Assembly (NCBI GenBank): GCA_964427535.1
Contig: CAYRVF010000084.1
Span: forward strand, 1-23,913
DNA: 23,913 bases
Direction: 5' to 3'
From: CAYRVF01 sp964427535
GTDB lineage: Bacteria > Chloroflexota > Ktedonobacteria > Ktedonobacterales > JADMIN01
In this document: one piece after another, positions 14,309 through 22,130 of the stretch
Numbering within the stretch: position 1 is the first letter of the stretch
How the letters are laid out: each line of letters opens with the position of its first letter
Notes under the pieces: generated by a model
Database searches by the model: none
Told to the model about the DNA's origin: nothing
The model's input: the letters and a program-made list of their open reading frames with translations, nothing else
Position numbers and translations under genes: made by a program

Positions 14309-15157
14309 ATGCCTGCCGATCAGATCATCTCATCTCCCCGACGAGTTCGACTGGCGGACCACGATCCCGGGGATACTGGCGGCGTGAGCCAGGAGAAGGC
14401 GCAGCGTGAGCTTGAGCAACTCCTCGGCCGCCTGTCGGAACTGCAAGAGCTGGTATATGGCGCCGGGAAGCAGAGCGTGCTCATCGTGCTCCAGGGGCTC
14501 GATACGGCCGGCAAAGACGGCGCTATCAAGCATGTGGCAACCTCCCTCAATCCGCTCGGGTGTCGCGCCGTCAGCTTTAGGGCGCCGAGCGAAGAAGAAC
14601 TCCGCCACGACTTTCTCTGGCGCGTTCACCAGCAGGTTCCGGCGCGTGGGATGGTGACCTTCTTCAACCGCTCGCACTATGAAGACGTGCTGGTGGCGCG
14701 GGTCCATCAGCTCGTTCCCGCGGACGTGTGGCGCGGTCGCTACGACGAGATCAATCAGTTTGAGCGCATGCTGGCGCGTAATGGCGTCATCATACTGAAG
14801 TTCTTCCTGCACATCTCCAAGGAAGAGCAGCGCGAGCGTCTCCTCGCGCGTGAGGCCGACCCGGCGAAAGCCTGGAAACTCTCGGTCGCCGATTGGCAGG
14901 ATCGCGCCTACTGGGACGACTATCAGGCGGCGTATGAAGATGCGCTCGGCCGCTGCGGGACGAAGTGGGCGCCGTGGCAGATTGTGCCAGCCGATCACAA
15001 ATGGTATCGGAACTACGTGGTAGCGCGGCGGATTGTCGAACGGCTTGTCGCCGAAGAGCACCTCTGGCGTGAGGAGTTGGCGGCGCGCGGGCGCGAGGAG
15101 CTGGCCAAACTCGCGGCGTTCCGAGCGGAGACGATGCGGGAGAATGGCACGGTGTAG
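14309..15157 (+). CDS. ppk2: PPK2-family polyphosphate:nucleotide phosphotransferase (class III-like)
   Basis: A 282-residue soluble kinase using inorganic polyphosphate to phosphorylate nucleotides. Motifs are Walker A GLDTAGKDG (63-71), NPLGCRAVSFRAPSEEEL (81-98), FNRSHYEDVLVARVH (119-133, lid and Walker B region), ILKFFLHISKEEQRERLL, WKLSVADW and PADHKWYRNYVVAR. The FNRSHYEDVL and KWAPW..VPADHKWYR signatures match class III PPK2 enzymes of the Meiothermus type, which act on both AMP and ADP; this finer call is inferred by recollection of those sequences. The AGGAGG at 14295-14300 lies 8 nt before the ATG at 14309, the best start; ATG 14303 and GTG 14306 are too close. No polyphosphate kinase 1 or exopolyphosphatase gene is nearby. 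Confidence 0.92.
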   Translation: MPADQIISSPRRVRLADHDPGDTGGVSQEKAQRELEQLLGRLSELQELVYGAGKQSVLIVLQGLDTAGKDGAIKHVATSLNPLGCRAVSFRAPSEEELRHDFLWRVHQQVPARGMVTFFNRSHYEDVLVARVHQLVPADVWRGRYDEINQFERMLARNGVIILKFFLHISKEEQRERLLAREADPAKAWKLSVADWQDRAYWDDYQAAYEDALGRCGTKWAPWQIVPADHKWYRNYVVARRIVERLVAEEHLWREELAARGREELAKLAAFRAETMRENGTV

Positions 15158-15250
15158 CAAGTCGGTTGCTGGCCGAGAGTGCTGCGAGAGTGGGTGTGCT
15201 CGGTCGTGAAATAGCTGTCGTATAGCCAGAGATGCGGGGTGAAGGTGGCG

Positions 15251-16708
15251 ATGTCGCAGATCGCATGGAGCGCGTTGCGCCAGGAGTTAATCGGCGCGCT
15301 GGGCGCGCAGGCTGTGCTCGACCGCCCGGAAACACTTGAGCGGTACGCATCGGACGCGACTTTTCAGGCGCAGATGCCCGCGCTGGTGGTGTGCCCGGCG
15401 ACGACGGAACAGGTCGCGGCGGTGTTGCGGCTGGCGAGCCGTGCCGCGGTGCCCGTCGTGCCGCGCGGGGCTGGCACCAGCCTCTCCGGCGGCGCCGTAC
15501 CGGTCGCTGGTGGCATCGTCCTGTCGCTCGAACGCATGAATCGTATCCGCGAGATCGACCCCTCCACGTCCACCGCGACTGTTGAGGCGGGCGTCGTCAA
15601 CGCCGACCTTCAGCGGGCAGCCGCCGCGGTTGGGCTGTTCTTTCCACCGGACCCAGCGAGCTGGGAGACCTGTACGCTTGGAGGCAATGTCGCGTGTGGC
15701 GCCGGTGGTCCGCGTTGCCTGAAGTACGGCGTCACCAAGGATTATGTGCTGGGTATGACGGTCGCCCTGATGGATGGACGTGTGTTGCGGTTGGGTGGCA
15801 AGCTGCTGAAAAACGCGACCGGCTACCAGCTCGCTCAGCTCTTCGTCGGCTCTGAGGGCACGCTGGGCGTCATCACGGAGGTCACGCTCAAGCTGCTCCC
15901 GTTGCCGCGTGAGCGCGCGACCGCCGCCGTCCACTTCGCGAGCGTTGAGGCTGCCTGCTGGTGCGCAACGGACGTGCTGGGCGCCGGATGGCTGCCCGCG
16001 ACGATGGAGCTGATGGACTCCGTGACGCTCGATGCCGTAGAGCGTTACTCCCCCGTCACCGTGCCGTTACCGGCAGGCGCGACGCTGTTGATCGAGGTCG
16101 ACGGCGCCGATCGGCTGGCTGTCGAGCGCGAGATCGAGGGTATCGCCGCCGTGTGTCGGGCGTCGGGGGCGGTCGGCGTCGAGGTGGCGAGCGAGCCTGA
16201 TGAGTGCGCTCGTCTGTGGGCAGTGCGGCGGGCCGCGTCGGTAGCGCTCGGTCGGGTGCGGCCGAACAAGCTTGGCGAGGACATCGTCGTGCCGCGCGAC
16301 AGGATTCCCGAGATCGCGCGGCGCATCGAGGCGATCAGCCGCGATGTCGAGTTGCCGATCGCGATCTTCGGCCATGCGGGCGACGGCAACCTGCATCCCA
16401 ACATCCTGTTTGATCGCTCTCAACCGGACGAGCTGGCGCGGGTAGAGCGCGCTGCCGAGGCCATCTTCCTTGCCGCGCTGGATGTGGGCGGGATGCTCTC
16501 TGGCGAGCATGGCGTGGGAACGCTCAAGCGGGCATTTCTACGCGAGGCCGTGGGCGACGACGTGCTCGGCGTGATGGAAGGTATCAAGCAGCTTTTCGAC
16601 CCGCGGCACCTACTCAATCCGGGCAAAGTCTTCCCTTCGGCGAATGAGTCCGGTCACGCGGGGTTCCTCACCACGCTGCCGACGCGCGATAGTTTTGCGA
16701 CGGGGTAG
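15251..16708 (+). CDS. glcD: FAD-linked oxidase, GlcD / D-lactate dehydrogenase type
   Basis: A 485-residue flavoprotein of the vanillyl-alcohol-oxidase/GlcD family, oxidising a 2-hydroxy acid such as glycolate or D-lactate to the 2-oxo acid. FAD-binding PCMH domain features are VVCPATTEQVAAVLRLA (46-62), PRGAGTSLSGGA (71-82), SWETCTLGGNVACGAGGPRCLKYG (137-160) and FVGSEGTLGVITEVTLKLLP (198-217). The C-terminal substrate domain has GHAGDGNLHPN (374-384), with metal- or substrate-binding His, and SGEHGVGTLKR (417-427). All hallmark residues are present. Start 15251 is chosen for an AAGG-type ribosome binding site; an in-frame GTG at 15239 is possible. GlcE and the iron-sulfur subunit GlcF are not adjacent, so it may act alone as in D-lactate dehydrogenase or with distant partners. 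Confidence 0.9.
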   Translation: MSQIAWSALRQELIGALGAQAVLDRPETLERYASDATFQAQMPALVVCPATTEQVAAVLRLASRAAVPVVPRGAGTSLSGGAVPVAGGIVLSLERMNRIREIDPSTSTATVEAGVVNADLQRAAAAVGLFFPPDPASWETCTLGGNVACGAGGPRCLKYGVTKDYVLGMTVALMDGRVLRLGGKLLKNATGYQLAQLFVGSEGTLGVITEVTLKLLPLPRERATAAVHFASVEAACWCATDVLGAGWLPATMELMDSVTLDAVERYSPVTVPLPAGATLLIEVDGADRLAVEREIEGIAAVCRASGAVGVEVASEPDECARLWAVRRAASVALGRVRPNKLGEDIVVPRDRIPEIARRIEAISRDVELPIAIFGHAGDGNLHPNILFDRSQPDELARVERAAEAIFLAALDVGGMLSGEHGVGTLKRAFLREAVGDDVLGVMEGIKQLFDPRHLLNPGKVFPSANESGHAGFLTTLPTRDSFATG

Positions 16709-16751
16709 TATGCCCGCGTTCCCATCCTACTTACGTCTCTCTGTGGCGGGG

Positions 16752-16772
16752 CGGACAAGGTATACCTCGCCC
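16752..16772. repeat. Interspersed palindrome, diverged copy 3
   Basis: CGGACAAGGTATACCTCGCCC keeps the plan of copies 1 and 2 (GGCGAGGCATGCCTCGCC), with GTATAC replacing GCATGC at the centre and a CCTAT tail comparable to the CCTAC tail of copy 2. It is less symmetrical than the others. Confidence 0.55.
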
Positions 16773-16834
16773 CTATGAACGGCCAGCCAGAAGTACCTTG
16801 CGCATGGCTCAACGCATAAACGCTCAAACAGCGA

Positions 16835-16856
16835 CCCCTTCCCTTGAGGGAAGGGG
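16835..16856. repeat. Perfect hairpin repeat CCCCTTCCCT / AGGGAAGGGG
   Basis: Ten-bp perfect arms around a 2-nt centre, followed by ATAGGGGGTTAGGTGA. It resembles the elements at 1071 and 1142 and looks like an interspersed intergenic repeat. It could also help end glcD transcription, though 126 nt from the stop and without a T-run. Confidence 0.6.
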
Positions 16857-16948
16857 ATAGGGGGTTAGGTGACGCATGCCGCTGCCTGCTCGTCCGTTTC
16901 TGGGTAGTGAGGGACGCTCGACTGCTCCCCATGGAGGTCCGCTTCGCG

Positions 16949-16977
16949 TTGTTCGACCGGTTGGGCTATGGTATAAT
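16949..16977 (+). promoter_or_regulatory. Candidate promoter of the nuo operon
   Basis: A perfect -10 TATAAT (16972-16977), preceded by TGG to make an extended -10, lies 17 bp from a partial -35 TTGTTC (16949-16954). It would give a leader of about 220 nt before nuoA. Confidence 0.6.
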
Positions 16978-17205
16978 CAGCGTTGGCGCAGTCTCTGCTG
17001 CCTTCCGACGTATGCCGTCACGTGGCGCGCAAATGCTCCGCGTGTGTCGGCGACGGAAGCGCCCGGTGATGCGCCACCACTGACACAACATGCCTTTTAT
17101 CTTACTCCTGGCTGTACGTCGCGCGTGCTCCCAATGTACACGCGGGGGTCACGCACATAGGGAAGTTTCGCGGGCCAGGGGTGTGATGGAAGGTGTAGGA
17201 GGTGC

Positions 17206-17580
17206 GTGTTGATCGCAACCGGGTATCTCTTCGCCCTCATTTTCTTCCTCGGGGGCTGCGTCTTCGTCATCGGCGGACTGACGACGGCCGACCTGCTCAA
17301 CCGGCTGTTGCTGCGGCAGCGGAACCGGAAGAACAAGCTTGCCATCTATGAATCGGGCGAGACGCCGATCGGCTCCGCGTGGATTCAGTATCCGCTCGCC
17401 TTTTACATCTTCGCGCTGCTCTTCGTCGCGTTCGACGTCGACATCGTGTTCATTCTCTCGTGGGCGGTCATCTTCAAGCAGCTGAGCTGGTTCGGCTTCG
17501 TCGAGATCGTCTTCTTTATCGGAGTGCTCGCCCTCGGCCTCGTCTACGCCTGGCGAAAGGGAGTCATCCGATGGATCTAG
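17206..17580 (+). CDS. nuoA: NADH-quinone oxidoreductase subunit A
   Basis: A 124-residue membrane subunit of respiratory complex I, next to the quinone site at the junction of the peripheral and membrane arms. Three hydrophobic helices are visible (about 5-27, 61-83 and 95-115). The conserved loop is YESGETPIGSAWIQY (48-62); many homologues have a Cys in the YEC position used in conformation studies, here replaced by Ser. Helix 2 carries the conserved FDVDIVF (76-82) with its acidic residues. The start is GTG at 17206 or TTG at 17209, both just after AGGAGG (17197-17202); spacing favours TTG slightly. The stop overlaps the nuoC start by 10 nt, so translation is coupled. Unusually, nuoB does not follow. 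Confidence 0.93.
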   Translation: MLIATGYLFALIFFLGGCVFVIGGLTTADLLNRLLLRQRNRKNKLAIYESGETPIGSAWIQYPLAFYIFALLFVAFDVDIVFILSWAVIFKQLSWFGFVEIVFFIGVLALGLVYAWRKGVIRWI

Positions 17581-18329
17581 AACGTACACAGCGGCCGAAT
17601 CTGGTCGCATTCGATCGCGACCACATCGGCACACTGCTCAGCCAGCTTAAGCGTGTCGATGCGGTGGTCGGCTCGCCGGTCGTGAAGCGGGTGCTCGGCC
17701 AGGGGCACGTCACCATCGATGTGCCGCCGGCAACACTGCTACAGGTGGCACGCACGCTCCGCGACGTGCTCGCATTCGAGATGCTTACCTGTGTCTCAGG
17801 CGTTGATATGGTGGACCACATCGATTCCGTGTATCACTTCCGCTCGATCAGCCAGAACTGGCTGCTGCAGGTTCGCGTGAGCCTGCCGGTGGAGGCGCCG
17901 GAGGTCGATTCGCTGGTCAGCCTGTACCCGTCGGCGAACTGGCTGGAGCGCGAGCAATACGACATGGTCGGCATCACCTACCAGGGACATCCCGACTTGC
18001 GCCGCATTCTGCTCGACGACGATTTCCAGGGCTACCCACTGCTCAAGAGCTTCCGGTCGACCCCGATGACGGTCCACGACCGTGCCTCGACCCAGGTGGA
18101 CGCCGTGCGCGCGATCTCGGGCGAGAACACACGCAACCAGGAGCGCGTCGTCATCAAGCGGCTCGGCCAGGGCAACCAGGAGCGCGTGCATCCGGGGATG
18201 TTGACGTTCGGCAGCGAGGCGACCTTCCTGGAGACTGGGCAGGGCGTCGGCGAGGGGCCGAACGTGATGCATGGCTATACCGTCGACACCGACCTTGCGG
18301 GGCCAGTGATGAAACCCCAGGAGGAGTAG
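17571..18329 (+). CDS. nuoC: NADH-quinone oxidoreductase subunit C (30 kDa), with long C-terminal tail
   Basis: A 252-residue peripheral-arm subunit of complex I, separate from NuoD (not the NuoCD fusion of enterobacteria). The 30-kDa signature is at 123-160, NWLEREQYDMVGITYQGHPD followed by LRRILLDDDFQGYPLLKSF. Compared with the usual ERE..DMFGI..GHPDLRRIL..GHPLRKD, the end reads GYPLLKS. After the signature comes a tail of about 92 residues with QERVHPGMLTFGSEATFL and GPNVMHGYTVDTDLAGP, longer than in compact homologues such as Thermus Nqo5. Start 17571 lies inside the nuoA end with an AAAGGGAG ribosome binding site; the frame extends upstream but only in nuoA's shadow. NuoD starts 4 nt after the stop. 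Confidence 0.93.
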   Translation: MDLERTQRPNLVAFDRDHIGTLLSQLKRVDAVVGSPVVKRVLGQGHVTIDVPPATLLQVARTLRDVLAFEMLTCVSGVDMVDHIDSVYHFRSISQNWLLQVRVSLPVEAPEVDSLVSLYPSANWLEREQYDMVGITYQGHPDLRRILLDDDFQGYPLLKSFRSTPMTVHDRASTQVDAVRAISGENTRNQERVVIKRLGQGNQERVHPGMLTFGSEATFLETGQGVGEGPNVMHGYTVDTDLAGPVMKPQEE

Positions 18330-18333
18330 GCGC

Positions 18334-19482
18334 ATGTCTACCGAATCGATTGTGCCCCCGAATACGTATACAGATGCTGGCGGCGTGCGCAGCGAGGAGA
18401 TGATCCTCAACATGGGGCCGCAGCATCCGTCCACGCATGGCGTGCTGCGGCTGGTGCTGGTGCTTGACGGCGAGACGGTGATTCAGTGTACGCCGGTCAT
18501 TGGCTACCTGCATCGCGGCATGGAGAAGATCTTCGAGAACCGGCCGTATCTGCACGGTGTCCGCTACATCGACAATGCCGACTACCTCAGCCCGATGATC
18601 AACGAGACGTGCTACGCCGGGGCCGTCGAGCAGATCATGGGCATCGAGCCGCCACGCCGTGCGCAGTACATTCGCGTGATCGTCAATGAGCTAGAGCGCA
18701 TCGCCAGCCATCTCGTCGCTGTCGGCACGTACGGGCTGGACCTCGGCGCGACGACACCAGTGCTGTGGTGCTTCCGCGACCGCGAGGTGATTCTCGACCT
18801 CTTCGAGGAAGTGAGTGGCGCGCGGTTCACGCATAATTACATGCGTATTGGCGGCGTCAACCACGATTTTCCTCCGGGCTGGCTGCAGCGCTGCGAGAAG
18901 TTCCTCGACAACTTCGAGAAGGTGAGCTGGCCCGAGCTGGATAACCTGCTGACGGGCAACGAGATCTTCGAGGCGCGCACGCAGGGTGTCGGCTACATCG
19001 AGACCGGTCAGGCGCTGGCGTATGCGCTGACGGGTCCGGTGGCGCGCGGCTCAGGCGTCGACTTCGACGTGCGCGTCGCGCGGCCGTATGGGGCGTATCG
19101 CGAGATCCCCGTCAACTCCCAGGTGCGGCAGGAGGGTGACTGCTTCGCGCGCTATCGAGTGCGCATGCAGGAGATGCTGGAGTCTGTACGCCTCATCCGT
19201 GTCGCGATGGACAAGCTGCCTGGCGGCTCGGTGGCGCAGCGTGTGCCGCTGGCGCTCCGCCCACCGCGCGGCGAGACGTACTTCGCGGTTGAGAGCGCGC
19301 GCGGCGAGGAAAGCATCTACATGATCAGCGACGGCTCGGAGTACCCATACCGTGCCAAGTTGCGCGCCCCTTCGTTTGGTAATCTACAGATTCTGCCGGA
19401 GCTGATTCGCGGCAACAAGATCGGCGACGTCATCGCGATTCTGGGCAGCATCGACATCGTACTCGGCGACGTGGATCGGTAA
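18334..19482 (+). CDS. nuoD: NADH-quinone oxidoreductase subunit D (49 kDa)
   Basis: A 382-residue peripheral-arm subunit forming, with NuoB, the quinone reduction chamber of complex I. The 49-kDa motif LNMGPQHPSTHGVLRL (25-40) and GYLHRGMEKIFENR (57-70) are intact. His35 in STHG and Tyr84 in NADYL correspond to the quinone-headgroup residues known as His38 and Tyr87 in Thermus Nqo4. Further conserved blocks are INELER-like VNELERIASHL, RIGGVNHDFPPG, GPVARGSGVDFDVR and the C-terminal GSIDIVLGDVDR. The ribosome binding site is GGAGGAG, 9 nt before the ATG. It lies 4 nt from nuoC and 11 nt from nuoH, clearly within one transcript. The intact quinone residues argue for a working enzyme despite the missing nuoB. 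Confidence 0.96.
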   Translation: MSTESIVPPNTYTDAGGVRSEEMILNMGPQHPSTHGVLRLVLVLDGETVIQCTPVIGYLHRGMEKIFENRPYLHGVRYIDNADYLSPMINETCYAGAVEQIMGIEPPRRAQYIRVIVNELERIASHLVAVGTYGLDLGATTPVLWCFRDREVILDLFEEVSGARFTHNYMRIGGVNHDFPPGWLQRCEKFLDNFEKVSWPELDNLLTGNEIFEARTQGVGYIETGQALAYALTGPVARGSGVDFDVRVARPYGAYREIPVNSQVRQEGDCFARYRVRMQEMLESVRLIRVAMDKLPGGSVAQRVPLALRPPRGETYFAVESARGEESIYMISDGSEYPYRAKLRAPSFGNLQILPELIRGNKIGDVIAILGSIDIVLGDVDR

Positions 19483-19493
19483 GCGGAGGCTTC

Positions 19494-20804
19494 ATGAACG
19501 ACATTCTCTACAACGTCATCCACGTTGCCGTCACCTTCATCTTCTCACTTGCGTTCCTGGCGCTGTCGGCGATGATTCTGGTGTACCTGGAGCGCAAGGT
19601 GCAGGCCTTCATGCAGGACCGCTACGGGCCGCTGCACTATGGGCCGCAGGGCATCTTTCAGGCGGTGCTCGACCCGCTAAAGCTGTTCCTAAAGGAAGAC
19701 GTGAAGGCCTCCGCGACCGATAACATCGTGTTCCGGCTGGCGCCGATGATCTTCTTTGCGCCGGTGGTCACCGCGTTCGTGGTCTTGCCGTTCTCGCCAT
19801 ATCTGACGGCTGCGGCGCTGGGTACGGGCATCGTCTACTACGTGGCGCTCAGCTCTATCGACGTCATCGGCGTCTTTATGGCAGGGTGGGGTTCCAACAA
19901 CAAGTACGCGCTGATCGGTGGGTTGCGGTCCGCCGCGCAGATGATCTCATATGAGTTGCCGCTGGTGCTCGCGCTCGTCGGCGTGGTGATGGCCTCGAGC
20001 GTGCTCGCGCCTGGCTGCACCGGAGCGAATCCGAATCTGAACGTCTGCGGCATCGGCGCCATCTCGTTCTCGCAGATCGTCGCGGCGCAGATGCAGCCGG
20101 GCGCGCCCTGGTTCTGGTTTGTGCTGGTGCAGCCGCTGGGCCTCGCGATCTATTACATCTGCGGCCTTGCCGAGACGAACCGCGCGCCGTTTGACCTGCC
20201 AGAGGCGGAATCGGAGCTCGTCGCTGGCTACCTGACCGAGTACAGCGGCCTGCGCTGGGCGATGTTCTTCCTCGGCGAGTATGGCAACATGACGATCGTC
20301 TCGGCGGTCGCGACGGCGCTCTTCCTCGGCGGCTGGTCCGGGCCGGGCACGGCGATTGGATTCTGGACGGGCGCGCTTGGTACATTCTGGGGCAGCGTCG
20401 TGTTCAACATCATCGCCGCGTTCTGGTTCATCTTTAAGATGAGCATTCTGCTGGGCGTCTTCCTGTGGATTCGCGCGACGCTACCGCGCCTACGAGCCGA
20501 CCAGCTCATGCGCTTCTGCTGGCTGTTCCTGATTCCGCTCACGCTGGCGAATATCATCATCACCGGCGCGCTTCTGCTGCTGCCGTTCTCCGTCCAGGTG
20601 GACCTCATCATCACGGGCGCGGTGAACTGGCTGCTGCTGATCGTGCTGGTGGCCAGCTTCCGCCGCCTGGTCGGAGCGACCTCGCTGGGCAAGGTGCCGC
20701 GCTGGGTGGGCCGTGTGCCCGCCCCGTCGACCGCGCCGCGCGTCGTTCCGGCGGGCTCCGCGTCGCGCCCTGAGCTGGCAGAGCCGACCGGCGTGCGCAG
20801 CTAA
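19494..20804 (+). CDS. nuoH: NADH-quinone oxidoreductase subunit H
   Basis: A 436-residue membrane subunit of complex I that lines the entry to the quinone chamber. About eight hydrophobic helices are present. Conserved features are YLERKVQAFMQDRYGP (31-46), GPQGIFQAVLDPLKLFLKED (50-69), GLRSAAQMISYELPL (143-157), AETNRAPFDLPEAESELVAG (226-245) and the helix-end RATLPRLRADQLM (327-339). A loop at 172-190 holds a Cys175/Cys185 pair in a short insertion. The last 40 residues form a Pro/Ala/Ser-rich tail absent from compact homologues. The GGAGG ribosome binding site is 5-6 nt from the ATG. The gene ends the operon: a strong terminator follows 24 nt later and nuoI is not next. Confidence 0.96.
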   Translation: MNDILYNVIHVAVTFIFSLAFLALSAMILVYLERKVQAFMQDRYGPLHYGPQGIFQAVLDPLKLFLKEDVKASATDNIVFRLAPMIFFAPVVTAFVVLPFSPYLTAAALGTGIVYYVALSSIDVIGVFMAGWGSNNKYALIGGLRSAAQMISYELPLVLALVGVVMASSVLAPGCTGANPNLNVCGIGAISFSQIVAAQMQPGAPWFWFVLVQPLGLAIYYICGLAETNRAPFDLPEAESELVAGYLTEYSGLRWAMFFLGEYGNMTIVSAVATALFLGGWSGPGTAIGFWTGALGTFWGSVVFNIIAAFWFIFKMSILLGVFLWIRATLPRLRADQLMRFCWLFLIPLTLANIIITGALLLLPFSVQVDLIITGAVNWLLLIVLVASFRRLVGATSLGKVPRWVGRVPAPSTAPRVVPAGSASRPELAEPTGVRS

Positions 20805-20827
20805 CTCAACCATACAGTCCACACACT

Positions 20828-20869
20828 GCTCCCTCTTCGGTGCCTCCGAGAGGGAGCAGCGCTCGTTTT
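20828..20869 (+). terminator. Rho-independent terminator of the nuo operon
   Basis: Perfect 9-bp arms GCTCCCTCT (20828-20836) and AGAGGGAGC (20849-20857), with an inner CGG/CCG pairing, are followed by AGCGCTCGTTTTCC. It starts 24 nt after the nuoH stop and sits before a convergent gene. Confidence 0.8.
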
Positions 20870-20891
20870 CCGCCGTATTCTGCCAGGGAGC

Positions 20892-22130
20892 TCACCGTGT
20901 TGGACTGTGCGGCTGGATGTAGGGGAGAATAGACAGCTTGCTTGGATCAACCGTCTTCCAGTTGTTCGTCAGAAGACCGCCGGTGTCCCACGAGTTGGGC
21001 GTCCACGACCAGTAAGTGTAACTAAGTCCATGACGCTGCAGATACTGCGCGAGGGTGCGCTGCCACTGGCCGCCCGGATCGTTGCCCACAGAATGGCCGC
21101 CAAACTCGCCCACCAGTATGGGAGCAACCCCGTTTATCTGAAGGTAGGCCCAATGGTGTTCCCATACCGTGGGAAGCTGGCGAGCGAAGCCCCGCCGCTG
21201 TAACCACGCTTGCGGGTACACCTCTGGGCCGTAGTCATGTGCCGAGTAGACGAGCTTGTCGGGGTGGGAGAGACGCACGGGAAACGGTTTGGCCCCTTCG
21301 AGATTGCTGCCCCACCAGTAGTAGTCGCCGTGATAGTTCTCGATGCCCTCCACGACGATCAGCCAGTTGGGGTTAACTGCCAGGATGGCGTTCCCGCCTC
21401 GCTCGGCGGCAAGCCGCCAATCTGTCGCTCGATTGCCATCTCCCCAGGTTGCCGCACCTTTCGGCTCGTTATGCAGGTCGGCGCCGAGGACCGTGGAGTC
21501 GCCCTTGTAGTGCCGGGCGAGCATGGCCCAATCGCCGATCCAGCGCGCCTCTGACACCTCTCGCGTGTACCAGAGGTCAGATTGGGCATAGGCGTTGGGG
21601 CGGTGCTGATCGAGGAGCACCCACAGTCCGGCTCGCCTCGCACCGGCAACGATTTTGTCCATGAGGGCCAATCCACTGAGGCCCCGAAGATCTGGATTGA
21701 GTCTGTAGTTGATGTTCGTCGGCGTGCTTCCGGGCTCAAAGAGCTGATTGCTGTAGGGCAGGCGGACCGTATTAAAGCCCAGGCGCGAAATCTGGTTCAA
21801 CATGTCCTGATAGTTGCGCACGTCCAACCCTTCGGGCGCGAACGACCCAGTCTCGAAGCCAAACCAGTTGATGCCCGAGAGATGCACTTGCTGACCACTC
21901 GTATCGAACAACTCGCCGTTTGCCGCGCACAGCGGGCCGCGCCCTTGGCTATCCGCCGTGCCTGCGCACGTATGCGACGGCAATGCGGTGGGTACGACGA
22001 GCGCGATAACCAGTGCGAGCAGTAGTATCAGCGTGAGCTTGTGTGCGCCTGTCTTGCCCCACGCTGATTCAACGATCGTCAGCAGATCAACGGTTCGAGT
22101 TGACTTGAGCGGGTTATGCGTGGACAGCAT
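20892..22130 (-). CDS. Membrane-anchored glycoside hydrolase family 5 (cellulase-type) enzyme
   Basis: A 412-residue (beta/alpha)8 glycosidase likely cleaving beta-1,4-glucan, mannan or related polysaccharides. Residues 1-30 are cytoplasmic, 31-50 (KLTLILLLALVIALVVPTAL) form a signal anchor or uncleaved signal peptide, and the rest is extracytoplasmic. GH5 landmarks are HLSGINWFGFETG (83-95), GFNTVRLPYSN (118-128), VLLDQHRP (171-178), GADLHNEPKG (216-225, with acid/base Glu222), YSAHDYGPEVYP (295-306), and ILVGEFGG (338-345, with nucleophile Glu342). Cys55 and Cys68 may form a disulfide. Length fits a single catalytic domain with no binding module. Start 22130 has an AGGAG ribosome binding site 5 nt away. 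No neighbouring carbohydrate genes are seen. A LacI-type operator candidate lies about 140 nt upstream. Confidence 0.92.
   Translation of the reverse strand: MLSTHNPLKSTRTVDLLTIVESAWGKTGAHKLTLILLLALVIALVVPTALPSHTCAGTADSQGRGPLCAANGELFDTSGQQVHLSGINWFGFETGSFAPEGLDVRNYQDMLNQISRLGFNTVRLPYSNQLFEPGSTPTNINYRLNPDLRGLSGLALMDKIVAGARRAGLWVLLDQHRPNAYAQSDLWYTREVSEARWIGDWAMLARHYKGDSTVLGADLHNEPKGAATWGDGNRATDWRLAAERGGNAILAVNPNWLIVVEGIENYHGDYYWWGSNLEGAKPFPVRLSHPDKLVYSAHDYGPEVYPQAWLQRRGFARQLPTVWEHHWAYLQINGVAPILVGEFGGHSVGNDPGGQWQRTLAQYLQRHGLSYTYWSWTPNSWDTGGLLTNNWKTVDPSKLSILPYIQPHSPTR

Larger units (their letters stand above)
16709..17205. other. Gene-free stretch between glcD and nuoA
   Basis: About 500 nt without a convincing coding sequence. 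It carries a diverged copy of the interspersed palindrome (16752-16772), a perfect CCCCTTCCC hairpin repeat (16835-16856), the candidate nuo promoter (16949-16977) and a long nuo leader. Short frames here have no ribosome binding sites or recognisable protein. Confidence 0.6.

Noticed and set aside
14330..15160. 276-residue minus-strand frame
   Set aside because: It is antisense to ppk2, which has all family motifs and a good ribosome binding site.
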